A stretch of DNA of 64,000 bases from Sphingosinicella sp. BN140058 (lineage in GTDB: Bacteria; Pseudomonadota; Alphaproteobacteria; Sphingomonadales; Sphingomonadaceae): NCBI RefSeq assembly GCF_004135585.1, contig NZ_CP035501.1, positions 979,001 to 1,043,000 of the forward strand, given 5' to 3'. This document shows positions 1-10,608 of the stretch, piece after piece; position 1 is the first letter of the stretch, and every line of letters starts with the position of its first letter. The position numbers and the translations under genes are program-made. The notes beneath the pieces were generated by a model, which was not told the DNA's origin, did not search any database, and saw only the letters and a program-made list of their open reading frames with translations.

Positions 1-225
1 CGACGTGTTTTCCGCCTACATGCTGATTTGAGACAGAAAATATCCCGCGGATGCCTCTGACACGATACACTTGATCCAAACAGTCTCCAAAATGGTTATT
101 GTCCGTCGACTCTAGACTTAATCGTTCTTGTTCGATTTTAACGCACATCCTACCATTGCTTCACTTCCGCATCGGGGGGACGACAGGCTGCTTGACGCCG
201 TCTGTCCCAAAGGGAGGGTTGGGGC
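1..225. other. Upstream region of the giant gene, no gene seen
   Basis: I find no credible coding sequence here. The first 180 bases are visibly less GC-rich than the rest of the window, as expected for a promoter region. Just before the giant gene lies a good Shine-Dalgarno run, AAGGGAGGG (about 211-219), spaced 7 bases from the ATG at 226. I could not assign a convincing -35/-10 pair. Confidence 0.4.
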
Positions 226-3200
226 ATGGTTACGTTTTCGCGACAGCCGAGTGGCGTCTATTTGGCTGCAGCGCCGGATCTTGCCAGAATAGCCTTCCTT
301 TTCAAGGATGCACAGCGGCAGGATCCAAGCTTCGACCTGAGCCAAGCGAGCTGGCTTCAGCTCAACGATGCCGGCTATTTCGCTTTCTTCGCGCCCTCCG
401 CAACGCGCGACTGGGACGGCTTCGCCGCCACTGCCCGCGCCGCGTTCGCAGCCAATTACCAGAGCCAGCTCGGCTGGTTCGGCGACGATGCGCCGGTGCT
501 GATCGCACTGGATTGGAGCGGCGGCGCTCCGGTCGTCAATCAGCCGTTCGGCCTCGCCTTTCGCCAGAGCGTCACCCTGACGGTGACCCCGAGCCTGCTC
601 GGCGGCAATCCGACGATCGGCTTCGACGATGCAAGCAGCGCGTTCCGGATCGACAACACCGACGGCACGCCGGACATCTTCGTGCTGACCGCGACCCCGC
701 CGAGCGGGAGCGCAGTGCCTTATTACAGCAGCGGCCAATATGCCGCGTTGCCGGTCACCGGTGATCTCGCCGGCACCCTTGCCTTGCCGTTCAAGCTCAC
801 CACCAACGATCTGAAGCAGTTCGAGGCGGGGATGATGTACTTCACCCCGCCGGTGGGCGGCGGCCTGATCGGCGCGCTCACTTACCCCCTGTTCCGCTCG
901 GCCGGTGCCGCCGATGCGCCATTCACCTTCCTGGTGACGCTGGACGTGCTCGCGCCGCTCGATCCGCTGCGCAGCTTCTTCCAGTTCCAGGATGCGGTGA
1001 TCGGCACCAATTACAGCAGCGTCAACGGCAAGCCCGTCTATTTTCGGCCCGGCAACGGCAGCCTCGCCACGACCGCGCGGTTCGTCTTCGCCGGCCGGCC
1101 GGTGCAATCGACCGGCGACAGCGATTATTATTATCTGACGCCGGCAGGACAATTCGGCGTCTCTCTCTCCGCCGATGAAGCGCCGCTCGATGCCGGCGCA
1201 CAAGATGCCGGAGCGGATGCGGGCACCCGATTGCTGTGCGGCCTCACCGGTACCGAATTTCTCGACGTCGCCACGGCTGGCACCGCGGACCGCCTGGAGT
1301 TCGTCCCGGCGCAACCCGCCTACCGGATCCCGACCGGCAACGACGTTGCCAACGCACCCGCCTATCTGAACGACGCGGCGACGACCTCCTACGCGCGGAT
1401 CGTCACCCAGACCGGGGCGTACGTGTCGCAGCCGCAGAGCGCGCCGCTTTATGCCCAGGCGAGCACGCAATCGGCTCTCCTTGCGGGCGAGGCGCCGCAA
1501 TCGGGCCTCAAGGTCCATCTGCTCGATTTCCTGCCGATCGATTCCTGGACCGCCGCGCAGCAATCGCCGGCGACACCGTTCGTGCCTTATGGCGGCCTTG
1601 CCTTCGCAACCGATCCCAACCTCAAGCTCGGCGACTATCTTGCGATGGAGACCGAGGCGCTGAACCCGAAGCGCTCTCGCGCCTATCTCACCGCCAAGCC
1701 GCAATCGGGCGCGGCGCTGCGCCGGCCGGTGCCGGCGGCCCTGGCCGGCGACGGCACCACGATCGCGATGACGCCGCAGGGAATGCTCGCCGGTATCTCC
1801 GGAACGCCGGCGACCTGGACCCAGCTGCAGATGGCGATCAGCGCCGCCGGCCTGCTGGCCTTCGACGACATGGGCCCGGAGATCGTCCAGGCGGTTCAGC
1901 AAAACCAGATCTTCACCGTGATCAGCGCCGATCCGGGCGCCTTGTTCGGCTTTGCCGACAGCAAGCTGACGATCGGCGACTGGACCTTCGATCTGTCCCC
2001 CGGTGGCCTCGCCGCGCCGGATGGGACCCCGCCGATCTTCCTGATGAAATTCTATCCGGATTCCTCTATCGAGGATCTGGTCGACGATATCCGGCTATGG
2101 TCGAGCCCCGACGTGTTCAACAGCGGCGACTTCACCGCCGAGGACGCGCAAACCTATCTCCAGAAATTGATCGCCGATGCCCGGAACGCGGTGTTCCCGG
2201 ACGGCGCCAGCGAGCCCGATACCGATTCGCTTTATTACAATTTCTACGAAGTCGTCACCGATCCGGCGTTCAGCGGCGTGCTGGCGGTCAATTGCAACAT
2301 GCAGCTGGAGACGCTGCCCGGCGCGATCCGCGCGGTGCTCGGCGGGATGAAGGATCCCGGAATTCCTGGCTTCCGGGTTCACCATGTCGGTGTCGCGATC
2401 AACAACACCGATCCCGATCAATCGACGCCGACGCTGGCGCAAAGCGCGACTTTCGCGCTCGTCGACTATGAGAAAGCGGAGACTGCGTCCGACGCGCTCG
2501 CGATCGACGTCGATTACGGCTTCGAGGTCGAGTTCCTCCGCGCCCTCTTCACCAATTCGGAGCTGCGCAGCTTCGCCTGTCAGCTGAACCTGACGATAAA
2601 CAGCCTGTTCGAAACCGGGGTCAACCAGGATGGCGGCGACACGGCCGCAGCCGGCGAACCGGACGCAGGCAATACGATCACAATCATCGGCTCCTACCAG
2701 GCCCACAGCACCAGCGGCGACGACAGCAATTCCGGAGAGGGGATCTACTCCTTCGTCGCGCAAGGCGAGTTCGTGTACGATTTCACCGACAAGGATGGCG
2801 AGCCGAACAACAAATATCTGAAGTCTATCACCCTCACGAAATTGCAATTCTCGTTCGACGACGAGACCCCGGTTGTGAGCGCCGACGCGAACGACTCGGT
2901 CACCACCCACATCTCGTCGCATTTCGGCATCTGGGGCTATATCGAGTTCAACGAGCTGAAAGTGCTCGACATCTTCTCGTTCGAGAAACTGGAATTCTCG
3001 GACCTCGGCATCAATGTCGGCTTCGATCTCACCATTCCGCAAGCGGGCCAGCCATCCACCGCCAATCTCGCGCTGAGCTTCTCGCCCGGCAATCTCCGGC
3101 TCGATCTCGGCGCGACCGAGAAGAAGGAGGGCGACAACAGCCTGCTCAGCCTGATCCCGTTCAAGCTCAAATCCTTCCTCTACGCGACCGGTGACGGCCA

Positions 3201-6200
3201 GAGCATCGACAGCATCGATTATTACTCGCTGTCGGACATCGCCGGCCTCAAGGAAAACGGGATCACGCTGCAGGATCGGTTCAATTACGCGTTGGTCTTC
3301 GATCTCGATCTCGGCTCATTGGGCGGCCTCGTCGGCTCGCTTTCCGCCTTCCAGTTCAGCATGGTGATCGGCTGGTTGAACCCCGCCCAGGGCGGCGGCC
3401 TCGCCTTCGGCGTGCAACTGCCCCAGGTCGACGGCAAGCTCGAGATCAAGATCCAGGGCGTGCTGACCATCTCGATTGAGCAATTCACCCTGCTCTACGC
3501 CACCGATTCCGATCCGAAGATGCTGGTACTCGGCCTGCAGGATTGCTTCATCGACGTGCTCGGCACCCGGGTGCCGCCGTCGGGAACGATCAGCATCGGC
3601 CTGTTCGCGCCGACCGAGGGCGCAGACCAGATCGGCTGGATCGGCGCCTACAACAAGGGCGAGGACGGCGGCGGCGGCGGCGACACTGGCGGTGAGGGCG
3701 GGGACGGCGGCGGCGGCGAAGGCGGCAACGACACCGGCACTCTTCTTGCCGCACGTCCGCAAAGCCGGCGCGCGGTTCAGATGTTCGAAGGCGCAGCGAA
3801 TGCGGACGAAGGCGGCGTCTTCGAGCTCAATTATGTCGGCCTGGGCCAGCGCGTCGGCCCCGATCCGACCGATCCGCCGACCAGTTACGCCGAGTTCCTA
3901 GACTACATGCAGACGACCTTCTGGGACAATCTGAAGGACAAGGAGTTCGCCGAAATCTATCACCCGAATGGACGGTGGATTTTCGTCGCCGACTTCACTC
4001 TGCTCAAGCTGATCCAGATCGGCACCGTCTTCTACGACGTCACGCCATTCTACGCTCTGCAGATCTCGCTGATCGGCGGCGCGGGCAAGGGTTTCTCGTT
4101 CGAGATTACCTACACCAAGGTCACCGACGAGATCGGCCTGTACGCGATCACCATCGCCCTGCCGGACACGCTGCGCACCTTCCAGGTCGGCGTCGCCTCG
4201 GTGACGCTGCCGACGATCAGCATCAACATCTACACCAACGGCAATTGGAAGGTCGATCTCGGCTTCCCCAACGGCGACGACTGGAGCGTCTGCTTCCGCG
4301 TCCAGGCCCAGGCCGGGCCTGTGCCGGTCACCGGATCGGGCGGCTTCTACATCGCAAGCCTCAGTTCGGCGACCGATCCCGACGTGTTCAAGGGCACGTA
4401 CGAATCGATCGCCGCCTTCGGCTTCGCGCTTCGGCTTGGCGTCGGCAAGGACTTCGTCGCCGGACCGCTCAAGGCCGGAGTCAGCGTCACCTTCTTCGGC
4501 ATCATCCAGGGCGCCGCCGGCTATCTCACCAGCGGCGGCGACATCTTCCGCACGCCGGATGCGCTGTCGCTCCAGGGACAGATCGGGATCATCGGCGAGC
4601 TCTACGGCTCCGTCGACTTCGTCATCATCAAGGCCAGCGTCAACGTGCGTCTGCAGGCCAGCATCGGCCTGATCCTGACCTACGAGCCAAAGGCGCCGGG
4701 CGGCGGCGACGGCTCGATCCTGCTCTACATCGAAGCGAGCGTCAGCGTCAGCGTCAAGGTCGAGATCAATCTGTTCCTGTTCAAGGTGACGATCAGCTTC
4801 AGCTTCAAGGCGTCGTTCCGCTTCGAATGGCAACTCGCGGGATCGAGCACTGCCAAGACAGCCCTGCTGGCAAGCTACCGCGCCGCGCGCAGGCTGGCGG
4901 CGCCGCAGCCGATCGGCCTCTGCCCCGGCCTGCCGGCGGCCCTGCCGTTGCTCTATCTGCCGGAAGTGACGGTGGTCTTCGCCAACGCCGCCGATGCCGG
5001 CCTGCCCTGGCTCGCGGTTTCGCTCGGCATCGAATATGATCCGGCGCCGCCGCAGAATCCGCCTTATTCGGCGTTCAAGCCGTTCGAGGCGGTGACCACC
5101 CAGCTCGCCACCTTCGCATTGATGCATGCGCTCGAGCTCGACAGCTATGACTCGATCGTCACGCTGGAAGACCCGGCGCCCCAGAAACCGGGCCTGCGCT
5201 CGATCGACAGCGATCCCGATCTGCTGACCGGCTGGATCGGCTATGGCGACCTGCTCGCCCAGCTCGGCAATTTCGCCGGCACGCTCGCGCAGCCCGGCGG
5301 TTCCACCCAGGCGACGGCATTCCCGATGCCGCCCTTCCTGCAGCTCGCGACCGACGGCCGCAGTGTCGGCGCCGATCCGGACGAGCTCTCCTATGTCTTC
5401 CAGTCGAAGAACCCGGTGCCGGCCAGCTACCTGCTGGAGGTCGATGCCTATTTCAATCAGCTGTTCGTCGATCAAACGCCGACTCCGCCGACGATCGGCG
5501 ACCCGACCGCCGAAACGCCGCTGCCGGTCGAGATCTTCCTCGACTATTTCAAGGGGCTGATCCGCGGCGCCGTCCATCAATTGCTGGTGACGATGCAGAA
5601 TCAGGGGCTGACCGAGGCCAAGCTCGACAGCCTGTTCAGCGCCGCCGCCGGGGCGCCGACCCCGCAATCGCAATCCCTGTTCCAGCAGCTCGCCGGGCAG
5701 ATGAGCAGCAGCATGCGCGCCGGCATTCGCCTGCCGAAGACGTCCGGCCTGACGCTTCCGGGCGGCCTGCCCGTGCAGGACACCAACCCGCTTTTCGCCT
5801 TGCTGTGGCAGGAGTTCCCGATCGGCGACTTCGCGAACGGCGCCTCCTACACGATCATCCTTTCCAATCCCTCGCTCGGATCCAGCTCCACCCCGGATGC
5901 CAGCAAGAGCTGGGCCCCCAATGCTGCGCCCTTCACGCTGACCAAGCCGAGCATATCCGCTTATTACGGCCTCACGGCCGGAGCGGTGACCCAACCCGGC
6001 GCGCCCGTGCCGATCGACTTCACCCAATTGGGGCCGCAATCGTTCGCGTTCGAGAGTGCGATCGTCTGGACGCCGGCCTCGGGCGCCGCGCTCAGCCTGC
6101 AGCCGTTCCCGCCGAGCCTGCTGCGGCTGCAGCTCGCGGAGGGTAAGGTGCCGATCGCCGCCGTCGTCGCGTCCCGCGCCGCCGACGGCCCGTATCTGCC

Positions 6201-9200
6201 CGACGGCACACCCGTGCCGGCCGGCGATGTCGCGTTCGTGACGAGTATCGGCCTCACCGTGCGCCAGATACCCGGGGCCGACGGCAAGCCGCTCGACGAC
6301 GTGTTCGCGCTGTCCGGCGCCAGCCAGTCGGACGAGGCTCTGCTCGGCCGGATCCTCGACGATCTGCGCGCCGGCGACCGCCCGATCGCCTCGATCGAAA
6401 TCCTGTATCAGCAGGCGGCGGGCGCCGCAGGCCTGTCTTCGGCGACCTGCGATCCCAATTCGGTGTTCGTCCTGCGCACCAACACCAGTTCGGTGTCACA
6501 GCCGCCGCAAGTGCAGGCAGTCCGCGAGGCAGCGCCGCTGCCGACGGGGGTGGCGGTCGGGGCCACCGCGGATCTCACCGCCGACGGCGGTTACGGCTTC
6601 CTGCAGATCGTCCAGCAGGCGACCGTGACCAACGCGTCCGGTTATTATCTGCGGTACCAGGACAGCGCCGGGGCGTCGCTGCCCGGGCCCTTGTTCGTCA
6701 AGGGCGTCGGCCAGATCACCCTGCTGCTGCGCTACACTGCGGCGGCGGAGGCGAACAGCCTCGCCTCGCCATTGGCCATCGCGCCCTATCACAATGCGGT
6801 GGTGCTGGCGAACACGCAGCCCGGCCTGGTTTATTATGCGGAAGCAACCGATCCCTCCCTGGCGATCCGCTATGCAGCGACCTCCGCAGGTACGTTCGGC
6901 GTGACCCTGTCCCGCTCCGATGCAGTGACCCAGCTCAGCGCGACGGCATCGATCGCAGCGCGCGCCAACATCGCCGAGGCCGCCCCGATCTCGCGCAGCG
7001 ACGCGATCGCCGCGGCACGGGCGTCCGGCCTCTGCGAGGATGACGAGATCCATGCGCTGCTCGGGACGCTGGGTGCTGCCCCGGCAGCCCTGAACGCCCT
7101 CTATAGCCTGGTCACCTACCGGATCGAGAAGACCGACGGCTTCATCCAGAGCTATCTGTCGGCACCGATCCAGCCGCAGCGGCCCAACGAAGGCGATCCC
7201 GACAGCGACTACCGGATCATCGCTCCCCTCTACAATGTCGCCGAAGCCAATCAGCAGTCCGGCGTCAGCGATCGCTACGCCAGCATCGCCAAGCCGTTCA
7301 CCTTGTCCTTCTTCACCAACGATGCATTCGGCAACCAAATGCCGACGCCGGGCAGCTATTCGGACACCAACCTGTATTTCGATCCGATCATCCCCCTCGA
7401 TCAGTGGACAGGGATCGTCTCCCGCTACGATTTCGCGGGCACCGGCGGGCCTGCGGCGAACCAAGTCTCGCTGACCCTGGAGCCGACGTGCACGGCGTTC
7501 ACCGACATGTCGGATGACGAGCGCGCGGCAGCCCGTGCCCACTTCCTGACCATCGGCGACCAGATCACCGGACCGGGCGTGTCCTTCTACGTCGAGACCA
7601 GTCTGGCGATCGACAAGGACGGCAATCTCGTGCCGTTCCGCCTCGGCACCGACGACAGCGCGAAGATCGTCGCCATGGTAGCGGGCCTCGCCGCCTGGCT
7701 GGCGCCGAAATCGACCGCGTCCTTCCCCGATCCGGTGCGGATCACGCTGACCGTGACAGGAAGCGGAGACTTGCCGCCGCTCTTCCCCCTGGCAATGCTG
7801 TTCGGCATCCAGCGCGATCCCGACCTGATCTCACCCTACATCAAGGACGGCGGCACGATCCTGCTGCCGTCGGCGCAGAATGTCGCGACCAGTCTGGCAC
7901 CCGAAACGGGAGAGTCCGGCAACCTTTCCGCCTTTGCGGCCGATTTCGTCGTCGCCTTTCCGGCGCAGAAGCTCGCCGTCGGGCTGACCGGCACCGACGC
8001 CGCTCAGCCGCCGGCATTGCAGTCGAGCACCTTTCGCGCCCGCAACCGGCTGCGGAGCCAGGGCTTGGCGACCGACGGTTCGACCGGCGCCGGCCCGACC
8101 GGGGCGCAGACCCTGTGGGCAGCGCAGGCGGCGATGCTCGACATCGGGATCGGCACCGCCAAGGACAGCGGCCCGCGCTATCTGTCGCCCAAGCCTCTCG
8201 ACAATGTGCTCAACACGGCCAACGTGCCGCTACCGACGCTCGCCTCGACGCTCCCGCAGCTGCCGGCGCAGCGGCTGTTCGTCGACATCGATCTAGATCA
8301 GTATAACCGTGCCTTCTTCCAGACCGTCGACACCATCCTCGGCCCGGCCTCGGCCGCTCAGGCGTTCGAGCAGGCGCGCGCGGCCTATGACGCGATCGCC
8401 CGCGGCCGGGAGACCCTCGCCCACAAATATTCGACGTACGAAGTCGACTGGCTGTTCGACCCGACCTCGCCGTTCAGCGGCAGCGATGACCAGCGGATCG
8501 TCGCCCGCGACGTGTTCGAGCAGCAGATGCGCGCTTCGCTGATGACGGCCCATGCGGTCGACACGATCGTCCAATATGATGTGGCCTGGAACCAGTCGGT
8601 GTCCCCGGCAGCGGACCAGATGATCGAATTGTTCGGCCAGGTCGAAGCGATCATCGTCGGCCGATACGCCTGGGCAGGCGCGGAGCTGACCGCGACGAGC
8701 CCGTCCGCATCCTCGCTGTCGGTCGGCGACCGGGTGCTGATGGTGTTCACCCCCGATACCGGCACCACCGCGCCTCCGGACGGCATCTACACGGTGGCCA
8801 CTGCCGATGCTGGGCAATTCACCGTCGCGACGCAGAACGGCACCGGCAAGGGCGGTTTCTCGGCGACCCGGCAGAATTCCGGTCTGTCGACCGCGCACGT
8901 GGCGATCAGCACCAGCGGCACCAGCCCGCTCACCTTCCTCTACGGCACGCCTGATGTCGCGGACCGCGCGATCGTTACGATGGATCTGCGGTTCAACATC
9001 ACCAATCTCCAATATTTCCTCGCCCCGCCCGGCGCGGAGGGTGAGGCCCGGCCGTCGCTGTGGCTGCAGCTCATCGATCCTTATGCGCCGGGCCAGCCGC
9101 CGCATATCGGGCCGGACGGCGTGCTGACCGACATTCCGGTGGTGTTCCGCCAGTATCCGACTCCGCCGACCATGGTGCGGCAGGGCTGGAGCGTGCCGGA

Positions 9201-10518
9201 CGGCACGACCGTCAGCGCCAATCCGATCGCTGCGCATTCGCAGTGGGATTATTCCTACGTCTACCAGGCGTTCCTGGCCGCGCAGGACCGGATCAACAGC
9301 GCGATCACCTACAATACGGATCTCAGCGTCGCCGCGCCTCCGTCCAACCGGGCGGTGGGCGCCGGCGGCGGTATCACGGTCTTCGACCTGTTCGGCGCGC
9401 TGGCGCGGGCAAACGCGGTGATCGATGCGATCCGCCCGGTGCTGCAGGTCCCCACCGATCCCAATTGGAAAGACGCGGTGCAGGCCCTCGCCGACTCCGT
9501 CGTCGAGGTCACGGCAAATTCTACGTGGAACCCGTTGCCGAGCGCGCTTGCGACCGCGCCCCTCACCCAGGTCACCGACAGCTATGTCATCACCGACGCA
9601 GGCGAAGGCACCACCCAGACGATCATGCTGACCTGGCCGGCCGCGCAGGGGGAATCGAGCTTCGCCGGCGTGAGCCTGTCCCTGTCCGCGCTAGATCCCG
9701 CCTCGGCAACGCTCCAGCCCTATCCGGGCCAGACCTCGACAACGTCGTCGACCGCTCTCCAGGTCGTGGTGCCCAACGCGCCGCTCGGCCGGCTCGGCGT
9801 CGTGCAGCAGGTGACCGCCAACGATCTCAACGTGCTCGCCGCCGAGAACGCGCTGGCGGCGGTTCAGGTGGAACGCAACCTGATCAGCCTCGAAGGCGCC
9901 GACCAGCAGGAATGGGAGGTCGTGCCCAAGTTCATCTACAAGACAGCCCAGGTGCGGCCGAGCCAGCCCGTGACACCGTTCATCGACGTGGTGGCGCCGA
10001 TCGATGTCGCCACCTTGCCGAACCTCGGCACCGGGCCATCCTGCCCGTCGGCCACGGCGGCGAGCCTGTGCCAGCGAGTCTACACCATCCTGGCAAACCT
10101 GCTCGCTGATCCGGAGCAATCGACGGCGCTTCTCGAGGCCTATCAGGCGGCGGGCGCGACCGCTGGAGCCTCCCGCCGGATGAAGATGAGCTGTGCTCTC
10201 CGCTTCCCGCTGGCGGCCGTCAGCGGCACCGACTTCGACGCCACGTCGCCGAGCCCGCTCGTCCCCGTGGTGATGGCGCGCAGCTTCGACATCGACGGCG
10301 GCGATCCGGCACAGCTCGGCGATTTCGCGTCGCTGTTCGCGCAGGCGATCGATGCCTGGGCGACGCAGAATGCGATCATCTACGGCAGCCAGTCGGAGCC
10401 GCCGGGCGCCAAGCTCGTGTTCGATGCCACGCTTTACGCAGCGCTGAGCGGGGTCGACACGCCGGTGCTCCGCTTCACCAGCCTCGAGCTCGCCCTCACC
10501 GACATCGACGCCGTCTGA
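226..10518 (+). CDS. Giant protein of unknown function (3430 aa)
   Basis: A single uninterrupted frame of 3430 residues, started at an ATG behind a strong AAGGGAGGG ribosome-binding site. I do not recognise the family. No signal peptide or membrane segment is apparent, so the product may be cytosolic or exported by a non-Sec route. The sequence is beta-rich. Residues about 880-1140 and 1230-1545 have long alternating hydrophobic/polar strands, vaguely like the large DUF6603-type proteins (a weak guess). A glycine-rich linker, mostly G, D and E, lies at about residues 1147-1172 (nt 3664-3741). The C-terminal half is Ala/Pro/Thr-rich with no catalytic motif I can name. Composition matches neighbouring genes, so recent transfer is not indicated. 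Three paralogous small genes follow on the same strand and are probably co-transcribed. It could be a structural, toxin-like or adhesive protein. The coding call is secure; the function is unknown. Confidence 0.9.
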   Translation: MVTFSRQPSGVYLAAAPDLARIAFLFKDAQRQDPSFDLSQASWLQLNDAGYFAFFAPSATRDWDGFAATARAAFAANYQSQLGWFGDDAPVLIALDWSGGAPVVNQPFGLAFRQSVTLTVTPSLLGGNPTIGFDDASSAFRIDNTDGTPDIFVLTATPPSGSAVPYYSSGQYAALPVTGDLAGTLALPFKLTTNDLKQFEAGMMYFTPPVGGGLIGALTYPLFRSAGAADAPFTFLVTLDVLAPLDPLRSFFQFQDAVIGTNYSSVNGKPVYFRPGNGSLATTARFVFAGRPVQSTGDSDYYYLTPAGQFGVSLSADEAPLDAGAQDAGADAGTRLLCGLTGTEFLDVATAGTADRLEFVPAQPAYRIPTGNDVANAPAYLNDAATTSYARIVTQTGAYVSQPQSAPLYAQASTQSALLAGEAPQSGLKVHLLDFLPIDSWTAAQQSPATPFVPYGGLAFATDPNLKLGDYLAMETEALNPKRSRAYLTAKPQSGAALRRPVPAALAGDGTTIAMTPQGMLAGISGTPATWTQLQMAISAAGLLAFDDMGPEIVQAVQQNQIFTVISADPGALFGFADSKLTIGDWTFDLSPGGLAAPDGTPPIFLMKFYPDSSIEDLVDDIRLWSSPDVFNSGDFTAEDAQTYLQKLIADARNAVFPDGASEPDTDSLYYNFYEVVTDPAFSGVLAVNCNMQLETLPGAIRAVLGGMKDPGIPGFRVHHVGVAINNTDPDQSTPTLAQSATFALVDYEKAETASDALAIDVDYGFEVEFLRALFTNSELRSFACQLNLTINSLFETGVNQDGGDTAAAGEPDAGNTITIIGSYQAHSTSGDDSNSGEGIYSFVAQGEFVYDFTDKDGEPNNKYLKSITLTKLQFSFDDETPVVSADANDSVTTHISSHFGIWGYIEFNELKVLDIFSFEKLEFSDLGINVGFDLTIPQAGQPSTANLALSFSPGNLRLDLGATEKKEGDNSLLSLIPFKLKSFLYATGDGQSIDSIDYYSLSDIAGLKENGITLQDRFNYALVFDLDLGSLGGLVGSLSAFQFSMVIGWLNPAQGGGLAFGVQLPQVDGKLEIKIQGVLTISIEQFTLLYATDSDPKMLVLGLQDCFIDVLGTRVPPSGTISIGLFAPTEGADQIGWIGAYNKGEDGGGGGDTGGEGGDGGGGEGGNDTGTLLAARPQSRRAVQMFEGAANADEGGVFELNYVGLGQRVGPDPTDPPTSYAEFLDYMQTTFWDNLKDKEFAEIYHPNGRWIFVADFTLLKLIQIGTVFYDVTPFYALQISLIGGAGKGFSFEITYTKVTDEIGLYAITIALPDTLRTFQVGVASVTLPTISINIYTNGNWKVDLGFPNGDDWSVCFRVQAQAGPVPVTGSGGFYIASLSSATDPDVFKGTYESIAAFGFALRLGVGKDFVAGPLKAGVSVTFFGIIQGAAGYLTSGGDIFRTPDALSLQGQIGIIGELYGSVDFVIIKASVNVRLQASIGLILTYEPKAPGGGDGSILLYIEASVSVSVKVEINLFLFKVTISFSFKASFRFEWQLAGSSTAKTALLASYRAARRLAAPQPIGLCPGLPAALPLLYLPEVTVVFANAADAGLPWLAVSLGIEYDPAPPQNPPYSAFKPFEAVTTQLATFALMHALELDSYDSIVTLEDPAPQKPGLRSIDSDPDLLTGWIGYGDLLAQLGNFAGTLAQPGGSTQATAFPMPPFLQLATDGRSVGADPDELSYVFQSKNPVPASYLLEVDAYFNQLFVDQTPTPPTIGDPTAETPLPVEIFLDYFKGLIRGAVHQLLVTMQNQGLTEAKLDSLFSAAAGAPTPQSQSLFQQLAGQMSSSMRAGIRLPKTSGLTLPGGLPVQDTNPLFALLWQEFPIGDFANGASYTIILSNPSLGSSSTPDASKSWAPNAAPFTLTKPSISAYYGLTAGAVTQPGAPVPIDFTQLGPQSFAFESAIVWTPASGAALSLQPFPPSLLRLQLAEGKVPIAAVVASRAADGPYLPDGTPVPAGDVAFVTSIGLTVRQIPGADGKPLDDVFALSGASQSDEALLGRILDDLRAGDRPIASIEILYQQAAGAAGLSSATCDPNSVFVLRTNTSSVSQPPQVQAVREAAPLPTGVAVGATADLTADGGYGFLQIVQQATVTNASGYYLRYQDSAGASLPGPLFVKGVGQITLLLRYTAAAEANSLASPLAIAPYHNAVVLANTQPGLVYYAEATDPSLAIRYAATSAGTFGVTLSRSDAVTQLSATASIAARANIAEAAPISRSDAIAAARASGLCEDDEIHALLGTLGAAPAALNALYSLVTYRIEKTDGFIQSYLSAPIQPQRPNEGDPDSDYRIIAPLYNVAEANQQSGVSDRYASIAKPFTLSFFTNDAFGNQMPTPGSYSDTNLYFDPIIPLDQWTGIVSRYDFAGTGGPAANQVSLTLEPTCTAFTDMSDDERAAARAHFLTIGDQITGPGVSFYVETSLAIDKDGNLVPFRLGTDDSAKIVAMVAGLAAWLAPKSTASFPDPVRITLTVTGSGDLPPLFPLAMLFGIQRDPDLISPYIKDGGTILLPSAQNVATSLAPETGESGNLSAFAADFVVAFPAQKLAVGLTGTDAAQPPALQSSTFRARNRLRSQGLATDGSTGAGPTGAQTLWAAQAAMLDIGIGTAKDSGPRYLSPKPLDNVLNTANVPLPTLASTLPQLPAQRLFVDIDLDQYNRAFFQTVDTILGPASAAQAFEQARAAYDAIARGRETLAHKYSTYEVDWLFDPTSPFSGSDDQRIVARDVFEQQMRASLMTAHAVDTIVQYDVAWNQSVSPAADQMIELFGQVEAIIVGRYAWAGAELTATSPSASSLSVGDRVLMVFTPDTGTTAPPDGIYTVATADAGQFTVATQNGTGKGGFSATRQNSGLSTAHVAISTSGTSPLTFLYGTPDVADRAIVTMDLRFNITNLQYFLAPPGAEGEARPSLWLQLIDPYAPGQPPHIGPDGVLTDIPVVFRQYPTPPTMVRQGWSVPDGTTVSANPIAAHSQWDYSYVYQAFLAAQDRINSAITYNTDLSVAAPPSNRAVGAGGGITVFDLFGALARANAVIDAIRPVLQVPTDPNWKDAVQALADSVVEVTANSTWNPLPSALATAPLTQVTDSYVITDAGEGTTQTIMLTWPAAQGESSFAGVSLSLSALDPASATLQPYPGQTSTTSSTALQVVVPNAPLGRLGVVQQVTANDLNVLAAENALAAVQVERNLISLEGADQQEWEVVPKFIYKTAQVRPSQPVTPFIDVVAPIDVATLPNLGTGPSCPSATAASLCQRVYTILANLLADPEQSTALLEAYQAAGATAGASRRMKMSCALRFPLAAVSGTDFDATSPSPLVPVVMARSFDIDGGDPAQLGDFASLFAQAIDAWATQNAIIYGSQSEPPGAKLVFDATLYAALSGVDTPVLRFTSLELALTDIDAV

Positions 10519-10608
10519 TCAACTGCAAGAGGAGCATGAATGGGGATTGGGAACTGACGATCGAAGACCGCGACCTTCCACAAGGATCCTTCTTTTCGGA
10601 GACATCAC

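Noticed and set aside
118..1902. Open frame of 594 codons on the minus strand over the giant gene start
   Set aside because: Same shadow pattern, and the plus-strand start has a strong ribosome-binding site.
3898..6039. Open frame of 713 codons on the minus strand inside the giant gene
   Set aside because: Arg/Glu/Gly-rich composition with no motif; typical shadow frame of a high-GC gene.
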